NCBI GenBank assembly: GCA_963839165.1
Contig: CAWIUG010000005.1
Coordinates: 62,001-126,000 of the forward strand
Direction: 5' to 3'
Length of the DNA: 64,000 nucleotides
DNA from: DATFVA01 sp963839165
Lineage (GTDB): Bacteria; Bacteroidota; Ignavibacteria; Ignavibacteriales; Ignavibacteriaceae
The notes under the pieces were generated by a model. It saw only the letters and a program-made list of their open reading frames with translations, did not search any database and was not told where the DNA came from. Positions 56,631 to 64,000 of this stretch are shown one piece after another. A program made the translations under genes and the position numbers. How positions within the stretch are numbered: position 1 is the stretch's first letter; each line of letters begins with the position of its first letter.

Positions 56631-57702
56631 AAATGAAAAGAATTTCGCTGCTTCTAATATTAATATTCATAGTCTTTCAGGGATGCGACCGGAAGTTTAA
56701 TACTGAGAATCTTATAGCTCCAAATTCAGGTTCCGGAAATATCGGTGGTGATACTGTTTATGTTCAGCTGAATCCTGTTTGGGGAGGATTTAATAATCCT
56801 CAGGATATTTATATAGGTCACGACCAGTTTATATACGTGGCTGACACAGACAACGATCGCCTTGTTATGATGAATGTCGCTGGTCAGACCTTCGGTTCTT
56901 TACGTATGCAAAAACCTATCGCTATCTCACAGGATTTTAACTAATCTTTTTGTATGTGCTGAGTTTGATACCCTTGGAGAAACTTTCAGCGCCGTATACC
57001 GTATAGACCTTTTTAAAGTTGGGAACCGGATTTCTGAAGTGTCCCGGTTCAGGTTGTTTCCTCGTCCAACTGACTTGAACAAACCCAAAAGAAAATATAC
57101 GGCGGTAACTACCTTTTATAATAATATGGTTTATGTTGCCAGAACCGGACCCGATAACAGCAGTTTTGTTGACCCCGATAATTCTATTCTAATGTTTGTT
57201 CCTAAGTCAAAGTACGGTGGAGGCGAGGGGGATACTCTGATAGGCAGGGTTCCAAATATCGATCCTTTAAGTTCAGGATTTGTAACCGCAAATGGGATTA
57301 GCTCACTGGCTTCATTTGATAAACGAAATATCGATCTTGTGGTAACTCTTACCGGGAGTACAAACTTTAAGGCTCAGCAGTGAATTATTTCGTCAGTAAT
57401 CTTGAAGAGAAATATGTAACCAGATTTTCACCCAGCGATAGCGTTACTTTTGCGAAACCGAACAAGTTTGAACAACCCGAAGGAAGTACTATCGATGCTT
57501 CGGGAAACATTTTTGTAGTGGATGCCGCAAAAGACAGTGTTTATAAATTTAATGCATTCGGAAATGAGACTCCAGTCGTTCGGCGGTTCGGATATTTTTA
57601 ATCAGCCTCATGCGGGTTGCTTTCTTTGACAGGACTTTATACATCGCAGATTCGGGAAATAACAGAATATTAAGATTCATTTTATCAACGGACATACAAT
57701 GA
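56627..57702 (+). pseudogene. NHL-repeat-like lipoprotein, four indels
   Basis: The frame opens with a lipoprotein signal (lipobox FQGC) and continues with NHL-propeller-like units: FNNPQDIYIGHDQFIYVADTDNDRLVMMN, FEQPEGSTIDASGNIFVVDAAKDSVYKF, and after the last shifts LYIADSGNNRILRF. NHL propellers usually mediate protein or carbohydrate binding. Shifts lie near 56936 (T run), 57379, 57576 and 57615 (G run). Both ends overlap their neighbours as ATGA in the correct frames, so the intact gene belongs to the coupled chain and the shifts are probably errors. The ligand is unknown. Confidence 0.7.
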
Positions 57703-60003
57703 TTAAAATTTCGGTTACATTTTTTCTTCTTTTTTTCACCACTTTCGTTTATTCCCAGATGCCTATTTCAGATATAAGGGTCAATGATTCCACTGGTTTA
57801 CCTCAAATGCTGGGACAGACAGTAACGGTCTGCGGGCATTGTAACCTCTTCAAATCAGTTTGGATCAGCCGGACCCGCATCAATACAGGATAATACAGCA
57901 GGAATATGTGTTTACGGCAACGGTTTTCCGGCTGCTGTAGATCTTGGCGATTCAGTGGTGGTTACGGCAGCTATAATTCATTTTAACGGGCTAACGGAAC
58001 TGGACTACGACACGACCGCAGGAGCTTCGTTTGAAATAATTTCATCCGGACATCAGGTCGATCCTGAGGTTATTACGATAAGCGATATAAATAATCAGGA
58101 ATGGAACGGGTTTGAAGAATATGAAGGAAAACTTATTCGTTTAAATAATGTCACAATTTCAGGAAGTGGAAACTTCGCCGGTAATTCAAATTATACTATC
58201 ACTGACGCTACAGGTTCTTCAGCTATACGAATAGATAACGATGTTAATACGATTATTGGGACACCTATTCCATCCAGTGCAATTGATATTATTGGTATAC
58301 TTCAGCAATATGATAATTCGCCTCCATACAGTAGCGGATATCAACTGTTTCCGCGTTTCATAGGTGATCTCGTATATGATGGTGCTCCCCTGATTCTTAA
58401 TCCTGTATTTGCATCTGATATTGACACTTCTTCCTTTACGGTGTACTTCAATACTGCAAGGAACGGCAACAGCCAGGTTAAGTATGGACTTACACCTGCA
58501 CTGGAGATGGATTCTGTTATTATAAGTGACGATACTACAATTCATGCTGTTCCGGTTACAGGGCTGCAAACTTATACGAAATATTATTATAAAGCCATTT
58601 CCGATAACGCTGCCGGCAGGAGTGAAAGCGCTCTGCAAAACGTTACCACCGCTTCTAATGATACAAGCATTGGAAGTATTCATGTTTATTTTAATTTCCC
58701 GGTTGATACGACTGTAGCCGTACCAGGAAATTCTGCTCATGGAAATAGTGATTTTAAAGCGCTTCTTATCCACAGAATAAATGAAGCAAACTACTCAATT
58801 GATCTTGCGTTGTACAGTTTTTTCGGGATGCAGGATGTTGCCGATGCAATCATACTTGCTAAAAACCGGGGAGTAAAAGTAAGGATTGTTTATGATTATA
58901 AAGATATACAGAACAGCATGCAGGCTCTGCTTAATGCGGGAATTTTGATGAGCCAGCGTCCTTCAAATCTCAGCGGCATAATGCATAATAAGTTTTTTAT
59001 TTTTGACGCAAGGGATACGATCCCCGCCAATGACTGGCTATGGACAGGCTCATGGAACGTCACGTCAACGGAACTGGGCTGGAAGAATAACGTTGTAGAG
59101 ATAAATGATCCGGCAATAACAGCTGCCTACCAGACAGAATTTGAAGAGATGTGGGGAAGCAATAATGATATTCCGAATCCTTCTAATGCAAAGTTCGGTA
59201 GTCAGAAGACAGATAATACCCCTCACTTTTTTAATATTGGCGGACGTGATATTCAGCTTTACTTTAGTCCTTCCGACGGAACAACAAGTAAGATAATAAA
59301 TACCATTAATACTGCCGATCAGAGCATCTACATGGCACTGTTTGTATTTACTAAGGATGATATTGAACAGAATATTCATGCGCGGTATCTTAGTGGAGTG
59401 AATGAAATGAAGGGTGTAATCGATAATATAAATGTTCAAGGATCAGAATTTAATAATCTTTCAGCTTATGCAGATATGTGGCATAATCCACCACCAACTC
59501 TGCATGATAAATACAGTATTGTTGATGCCTCTTTCCCCGAAAGTTCCCCATATGTTATTACAGGTTCACATAATTGGTCGGCAGCAGCAGAGAATGATAA
59601 TGATGAAAACACTCTAATTATAAAAGATTTTCCTATTGCAAATCAATATATGCAGGATTTTAAGAAGAGATACAATGATGCCGGAGGGACGGGAGAATTT
59701 ATTGTTCCGGTATCTGTAGAGGATAATCCCATAAAGAGTTTTAATTATACACTTTACCAGAATTATCCCAACCCTTTTAATCCTGTTACTACAATAAGGT
59801 TCCAGGTGCCGGTAACTGAAAAGGTTGAGCTGAAGGTTTATGATATGCTGGGGAGGGAAGTGATGACTCTCTTTAACAAGGTAGCCCCTGCCGGTATCGT
59901 AGATGTCGATTTTAATGCAGGAAATCTTGCCAGCGGTATTTATATCTACCGTATAAAGGCTGGGGATTTTATCTCAGCTAAAAAGCTGATGCTGCTGAAG
60001 TAG
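57699..60003 (+). pseudogene. Secreted phospholipase-D-fold nuclease with OB and T9SS domains, one indel
   Basis: With one G removed from GGG at 57834-57836 this encodes about 767 residues. It has a signal peptide (FTTFVYSQ), an OB-like domain (VTVCGIVTSSNQFGSAGPA to LGDSVVVTAAIIHF), an FN3-like linker, and two PLD motifs, HNKFFIFD (first) and HDKYSIVD (second), each followed by a TGS[HW]NW segment. A T9SS tail (QNYPNPFNPVTTIRFQ to KKLMLLK) ends it. Two HKD motifs in a secreted protein with an OB fold point to a nuclease-type phosphodiesterase; phospholipase is the alternative. From 57955 on the frame is uninterrupted. It is last in the coupled chain. Confidence 0.82.
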
Positions 60004-60223
60004 TATTTGTCAGGAATGTGCAGTGACAGGTGAGTCAGCAATCAGGAAATCCGCCTATAACCGCGAATTTTTCTACTGATTAGACAAAAAGCAGCAAGGT
60101 AAATATCTTTAGAATCAGCAGGTTTTAAGGTAATTAGCTGATTTCTGTATACAGTTTTTATTTGTAAAATCTTGGTCAAATCCTTAAATTTATTGACTAA
60201 ATTTCTAAGAATAAGGAAAAATA

Positions 60224-61633
60224 ATGAGTGAAGTTAAAGGCAAAATCATACAGGTGATTGGTCCTGTAATTGATATTGAATTTGAAAACGGTCATCTCCC
60301 CAGTATTTACAACTCAATAAGAATACCACGCACTACTACCGAAGGTGAGAAGAATGTTCTCATTGCTGAAGTTCAGCAGCATCTTGGTGAGGATAGGGTT
60401 CGTGCAGTGGCTATGGATTCCACTGACGGCCTGGTAAGAGGGATGGAAGCTCTCGATACAGGTGAACCGATCACTGTACCGGTTGGACCTGCTACATTGG
60501 GCAGACTCATAAATGTTATTGGTAATGCGATCGATGCCGAAGGTGAAATTAAAACTGAGAAGAGATACCCGATTCACCGTCCTGCTCCTGCGTTTAAAAA
60601 CCTTACTACTCAGCAGGAAATATTCGAAACAGGTATCAAGGTAATTGACCTGATAGAACCTTATTCTAAAGGTGGTAAAACCGGTTTGTTCGGTGGTGCC
60701 GGTGTAGGCAAAACGGTAATTATCCAGGAGCTTATCCATAACATCGCTCAGGAACATGGCGGATACTCGGTGTTTGCTGGTGTCGGAGAACGTACACGTG
60801 AGGGTAATGACCTCTGGCGTGAAATGAAGGAATCGGGTGTTCTTGAAAAGACAGCGCTCGTGTTTGGACAGATGAACGAACCTCCGGGAGCAAGGCTGAG
60901 AGTGGCTCTTACCGGTTTGACGGTCTCTGAATATTTCAGGGATGAGGAAGGCAGAGATGTACTTTTGTTTATTGATAATATTTTCCGTTTTACTCAGGCA
61001 GGTTCTGAAGTATCTGCACTGCTTGGACGTATGCCTTCTGCTGTAGGCTATCAGCCTAACCTAGCAACTGAGATGGGCGCCTTGCAGGAAAGAATTACTT
61101 CAACCGATAAAGGTTCGATTACATCTGTGCAGGCTATATATGTCCCGGCAGATGACTTAACTGATCCTGCACCGGCTGCAGTTTTTGCTCACCTTGATGC
61201 TACCACAGTTTTAAGCCGCCAGATCTCTGAACTCGGAATTTATCCGGCTGTTGATCCTCTTGAATCTACTTCGAGAATTATGGAGCCTGGTATTCTTGGT
61301 CAGGAGCATTATGATGTTGCCCGTATCTGTAAAGAAATCCTTCAGCAGTATAAGGACCTTCAGGATATTATAAATATTCTCGGTATGGATGAGCTTAGTG
61401 ATGAAGATAAGACTACTGTAAGAAGAGCCAGAAGGATCCAGCGATTCTTCAGTCAGCCATTCCACGTAGCCGAACAGTTTACAGGTTTTAAAGGAAAGTA
61501 TGTTAAGCTTGAGGATACGATTAGAAGCTTCAGGGAAATTATTGACGGAAAGCATGATGATCTTCCTGAATCAGCTTTTATGTATGTCGGTACTATTGAA
61601 GAAGCAGTAGAAAAAGCTAAGAAAATGAGCTAA
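60224..61633 (+). CDS. atpD: ATP synthase F1 subunit beta
   Basis: The 469-residue catalytic subunit has Walker A GGAGVGKT at residues 157-164, the GERTREGNDLW loop, LFIDNIFRFTQAGSEVSALLGRMPSAVGYQP around the Walker B Asp, and DELSDED for the DELSEED lever. Length is normal. It forms a two-gene unit with atpC; the other ATP synthase genes are not in the window, and a detached atpDC is typical of the Chlorobi/Bacteroidota lineage. The 220 bp upstream are AT-rich and hold the promoter. Confidence 0.98.
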   Translation: MSEVKGKIIQVIGPVIDIEFENGHLPSIYNSIRIPRTTTEGEKNVLIAEVQQHLGEDRVRAVAMDSTDGLVRGMEALDTGEPITVPVGPATLGRLINVIGNAIDAEGEIKTEKRYPIHRPAPAFKNLTTQQEIFETGIKVIDLIEPYSKGGKTGLFGGAGVGKTVIIQELIHNIAQEHGGYSVFAGVGERTREGNDLWREMKESGVLEKTALVFGQMNEPPGARLRVALTGLTVSEYFRDEEGRDVLLFIDNIFRFTQAGSEVSALLGRMPSAVGYQPNLATEMGALQERITSTDKGSITSVQAIYVPADDLTDPAPAAVFAHLDATTVLSRQISELGIYPAVDPLESTSRIMEPGILGQEHYDVARICKEILQQYKDLQDIINILGMDELSDEDKTTVRRARRIQRFFSQPFHVAEQFTGFKGKYVKLEDTIRSFREIIDGKHDDLPESAFMYVGTIEEAVEKAKKMS

Positions 61634-61635
61634 TT

Positions 61636-62055
61636 ATGGCAGCTTTAACTCTGGAAATAATCACACCGAATAGAATACAGTTCAAAGGTGAGGTTCAATC
61701 GGTTACTATACCAGGTACGGAAGGCAGTTTCCAGGTATTGAAGAACCACGCTCCTCTGATGAGTACGTTTGAGATCGGTGAGGTTAAAATTGTTCTTCCT
61801 GATGGTAAAGAGACGGCCTACGCCACCGGTGGAGGCACTGTTGAGGTGCTTGATAACCATGTATTGGTGCTTGCGGATTCACTTGAGGAAATAAACAACA
61901 TCGATGTGGAAAGAGCACGCAGCGCTAAAGAAAGGGCTGAGGACAGGCTTGCTCATAAAACTGATACTACTGATGTTCTGAGAGCTCAAAATGCGTTACA
62001 ACGTGCCATAAACAGACTGAGACTGGTTGAGAAGCATATCAGGGCAGAAGCCTGA
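61636..62055 (+). CDS. atpC: ATP synthase F1 subunit epsilon
   Basis: The 139-residue subunit has the N-terminal beta sandwich (LEIITPNRIQFKGEVQSVTIPGTEGSFQVLKNHAPLMST) and the two C-terminal helices (SAKERAEDRLAHKT, ALQRAINRLRLVEKH). It links the rotor to F1 and can inhibit ATP hydrolysis. It starts 2 nt after atpD and is convergent with the Lon-N-domain gene; the short gap is an AT-rich TTAATT-type repeat. Confidence 0.95.
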   Translation: MAALTLEIITPNRIQFKGEVQSVTIPGTEGSFQVLKNHAPLMSTFEIGEVKIVLPDGKETAYATGGGTVEVLDNHVLVLADSLEEINNIDVERARSAKERAEDRLAHKTDTTDVLRAQNALQRAINRLRLVEKHIRAEA

Positions 62056-62089
62056 TCATTGTTAATTCTTAATTATAAATTATTAATTG

Positions 62090-62716
62090 TTAATTATTGA
62101 TATATCCATCACTCATTATAATGCTCCGGATGGCAGCCGTTTCCGAGATTTGCTTCTCGAGATTCTCGTAATGTTCAATAAGGTAACTAACCCTTTCATT
62201 TTCATCCCTTAATGTAAGCAGCGACTGACGCTGTTCCAGAGAGAGTCCCGATTTTTCCGCAAATTTAAACGATTTTGAATCTGTCTCTTCGTAGTTTTTC
62301 CAGAAGGCTTCTTCAAGCTGGAAATTGGTTTTCTCTATGATCCTTTCGAATGACTCCTGAAGCTGATCCAGCAGGGATAGACTAACATCAGAGGTGAAAT
62401 CCTCGTACTCCGAAACCTCGGCGATAAGATATTTATCAGCGTGAGCGTGAACGTTGTCGATGAAAAACCTTCCTTTGCCGACTACCGATATGTCCATCTC
62501 TCCATTGTCGAATTTCTGGAGGATCTCATCTATTTCTACGTAACTGCCGATTTTTGCAAGCTCGTTGTCGATCTTTGTTACAATTCCAAAACCCGTCTTC
62601 TCCGTGAGACAGCGGTTTATCATCTTCTTATACCTCTCCTCAAAAATGTGAAGAGGATATTTGGAAGCCGGAAATACGACAATATTTAACGGAAATAAAG
62701 AAATTTTGTTTGACAT
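62090..62716 (-). CDS. LON peptidase N-terminal (substrate-binding) domain protein
   Basis: The 208-residue protein corresponds to the substrate-binding N-terminal domain of Lon alone: SLFPLNIVVFPASKYPLHIFEERYKKMINRCL is the signature, followed by a beta barrel (GSYVEIDEILQKFDNGEMDISVVGKGRFFI) and a helical C-terminal half. There is no AAA+ or protease domain. Stand-alone proteins of this family are widespread with no firmly known role. It lies downstream of sodA on the same strand with a terminator hairpin between. Confidence 0.88.
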   Translation of the reverse strand: MSNKISLFPLNIVVFPASKYPLHIFEERYKKMINRCLTEKTGFGIVTKIDNELAKIGSYVEIDEILQKFDNGEMDISVVGKGRFFIDNVHAHADKYLIAEVSEYEDFTSDVSLSLLDQLQESFERIIEKTNFQLEEAFWKNYEETDSKSFKFAEKSGLSLEQRQSLLTLRDENERVSYLIEHYENLEKQISETAAIRSIIMSDGYINN

Positions 62717-62723
62717 TGCATTA

Positions 62724-62752
62724 TAAAAAAGAGGCGGAATTTCTTCCGCCTC
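62724..62752 (-). terminator. Rho-independent terminator of the sodA transcript
   Basis: The perfect 9-bp stem GAGGCGGAA / TTCCGCCTC has a 4-nt loop. Read on the minus strand it is followed by TTTTTTATAAT. It lies 11 bp after the sodA stop and 8 bp before the next start. Confidence 0.88.
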
Positions 62753-62763
62753 GGGTTATCTGT

Positions 62764-63372
62764 TTATTTTGATTCTTTAAATCTTTTCGTCACTTCATCC
62801 CAGTTGATAACGTTCCACCAGTTATCAATATATTCAGGCCGACGGTTCTGATATTTCAAATAGTATGCATGTTCCCATACATCGAGACCCAGTATCGGTG
62901 TGCCTTTATCCTCTGCAACATCCATTATCGGATTGTCCTGGTTTGCTGTTGAAGTGATAGCGAGCTTCCCATCTTGTACGATAAGCCACGCCCAGCCTGA
63001 ACCGAATCGTGTAGCTGCGGCATTGGAAAACTTGTTCTTAAATTCCTCAAATGAACCGAATGAAGAATTAATAGCGCCCTCAAGATCACCTTTCGGAAAC
63101 CCTCCTCCGCCTTTCTTCATAATTGTCCAGAACAATGAATGATTATAATGTCCTCCTCCATTGTTTCTAACACCCACCGGGTGCTTTGATGCGTTTTTCA
63201 GTATCTCTTCAAGAGATTTATTCTCAAGATCTGTTCCTGCAACGGCGTCATTCAGTTTGGTAACGTAACCGTTGTGATGCTTGGTGTAATGGATTTCCAT
63301 CGTAGTTTTGTCAATGTAGGGTTCAAGTGCGTCATATCCATAAGGTAACTTCGGCAATTCAAATTTTCCCAT
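62764..63372 (-). CDS. sodA: Superoxide dismutase, Mn/Fe family
   Basis: The 202-residue enzyme converts superoxide to oxygen and peroxide. Metal ligands are in MEIHYTKHHNGYV, GGGHYNHSLFW, and DVWEHAYYLKYQNRRPEYIDNWW. The GGGHYN and TANQDNP segments favour the manganese or cambialistic type over strict iron. No signal peptide, so cytoplasmic. A textbook AGGAGGT precedes the ATG. Its presence indicates an organism that meets oxygen. Confidence 0.96.
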   Translation of the reverse strand: MGKFELPKLPYGYDALEPYIDKTTMEIHYTKHHNGYVTKLNDAVAGTDLENKSLEEILKNASKHPVGVRNNGGGHYNHSLFWTIMKKGGGGFPKGDLEGAINSSFGSFEEFKNKFSNAAATRFGSGWAWLIVQDGKLAITSTANQDNPIMDVAEDKGTPILGLDVWEHAYYLKYQNRRPEYIDNWWNVINWDEVTKRFKESK

Positions 63373-63424
63373 GTATTAACCTCCTCGGTTTTTTTAATAA
63401 ATAATTAATTAATAAACTTGATAG

Positions 63425-63775
63425 TTAAACCCCGAAAGATTCTCCGCAGCCGCAGGTTTTCTTAGCGTTAGGGTTATTGAATATAAATCCTTTACCATTT
63501 AGTCCGTTGGTGAAATCAAGCTCTGTTCCCATAAGATAGAAGAGACTCTTCCCGTCAACAAATAGTTTTATTCCTTTGTCCTCAATAACAGTGTCTCCTT
63601 CTTTAGCTTCAGCATCGAATCCGAGGGTATAGGTTAATCCGGAACATCCACCACCTTTAACGCCGACTCTTAAACCATAGTTTTCGGGTATATTATTTTC
63701 AATCCTTATCTGTACAACTTCTTCAGCCGCTTTTTCGGTAATGTTTATATCGTTCTCAACTTTAATTTCAGGCAT
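63425..63775 (-). CDS. Iron-sulfur cluster insertion protein (IscA/ErpA family)
   Basis: The 116-residue A-type carrier has the three conserved cysteines: Cys44 in GGGCSGLTYTLGF and Cys108 and Cys110 in TCGCGESF at the C-terminus. It delivers Fe-S clusters to apoproteins, for which LipA and dehydrogenases are typical clients. Which subtype (IscA, ErpA or SufA) cannot be told. It lies 52 bp upstream of sodA on the same strand, possibly cotranscribed. Confidence 0.93.
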   Translation of the reverse strand: MPEIKVENDINITEKAAEEVVQIRIENNIPENYGLRVGVKGGGCSGLTYTLGFDAEAKEGDTVIEDKGIKLFVDGKSLFYLMGTELDFTNGLNGKGFIFNNPNAKKTCGCGESFGV

Positions 63776-63835
63776 TTCCCGTTCTCTTTTTTGTTAATAA
63801 AATTAATCTGGAATCATTAGTTAAACTTATAATAC

Positions 63836-64000
63836 TTATAAAGGATCACCTGGGGTAGTCGTCACAAATTCAGGATAATTTACTGTCCATCCGCTGTCAT
63901 CTACCGGAATGAATATATCCTTCTGTTCAAAATGGGCAGCCAGTTCTTTGGCCAGCTTATCGGCTTCTGAATATGATATTTCTATCCCTTTCATCTCAAG
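63836..64000 (-). CDS. 3' end of an unidentified gene (partial or very short)
   Basis: An open frame enters from the window edge on the minus strand and stops at 63836-63838, giving 54 visible codons, including MKGIEISYSEADKLAKEL and a tail ending TTTPGDPL. The internal Met near the edge could be a true start of a 52-residue protein, or the gene may extend beyond the window. No family recognised. The stop lies 61 bp upstream of the iscA-type gene. Confidence 0.5.
   Translation of the reverse strand, partial: LEMKGIEISYSEADKLAKELAAHFEQKDIFIPVDDSGWTVNYPEFVTTTPGDPL

Noticed and set aside
1..64000. tRNA, rRNA, riboswitch, phage or transposase genes
   Set aside because: I looked through the intergenic stretches and protein sequences and saw none that I could support; a covariance-model scan would be needed to exclude small RNAs.

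Overview
The window reads as a chromosomal piece of a bacterium of the Bacteroidota/Chlorobi/Ignavibacteria assemblage, most likely an Ignavibacteria-type organism. The pointers are several secreted proteins ending in the type IX secretion (T9SS) sorting tail with the NYPNPFNP signature, two TonB-dependent receptors with carboxypeptidase-like N-terminal domains, a PorV-type outer-membrane protein, a DUF4249 lipoprotein, a DUF2279 protein, and atpD-atpC standing alone. No rRNA, tRNA, CRISPR array, phage or transposase was seen. The taxonomic call is inference from these families.

Layout. 0.15-4.7 kb: an archaeal-type HMG-CoA synthase, thiolase and DUF35 Zn-ribbon trio, then a split AtuA-family pair. 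4.8-7.2 kb: prfB with its programmed +1 frameshift, a DUF2279 membrane protein and a tiny basic membrane protein on the minus strand. 7.6-13.0 kb: a very tight five-gene operon (GNAT, ornithine-racemase-type protein, Na+/solute symporter, M20 amidohydrolase, alanine racemase). 13.1-14.7 kb: a T9SS cargo protein with BNR/Ycf48-like repeats. 15.0-25.5 kb: a trehalose/alpha-glucan cluster (TreS-maltokinase fusion broken by many indels, TreZ, GH57, TreY). 25.7-31.7 kb: a small coiled-coil protein, then minus-strand PLP deaminase, rpiA, and a TonB receptor / DUF4249 / rhodanese-like lipoprotein set.

32.1-39.0 kb is an acetate locus: SatP transporter, AMP-forming acetyl-CoA synthetase, a GNAT-acyl-CoA-synthetase-like protein acyltransferase, AcuB and the AcuC deacetylase, i.e. 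uptake, activation and a reversible-acetylation switch together. 39.5-46.6 kb is a self-contained 2-oxoacid dehydrogenase unit: E3, LipB, fused E1 alpha/beta, E2 with two lipoyl domains, and LipA. 47.0-60.0 kb is a cell-surface/secretion block: two T9SS-type cargo proteins, then five coupled genes for a lipoprotein, TonB receptor, PorV-like protein, NHL-type lipoprotein and a secreted phospholipase-D-fold nuclease. 60.2-62.1 kb is atpDC. 62.1-64.0 kb on the minus strand holds a Lon-N-domain protein, superoxide dismutase, an IscA-type protein and the 3' end of one more gene.

Five otherwise well-conserved genes (15.0-18.3, 34.9-37.3 and 55.6-60.0 kb) are interrupted almost only by one-base indels, mostly in or beside homopolymers. 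I think sequencing or assembly error is more likely than true decay, so they are given as single entries spanning the whole gene.
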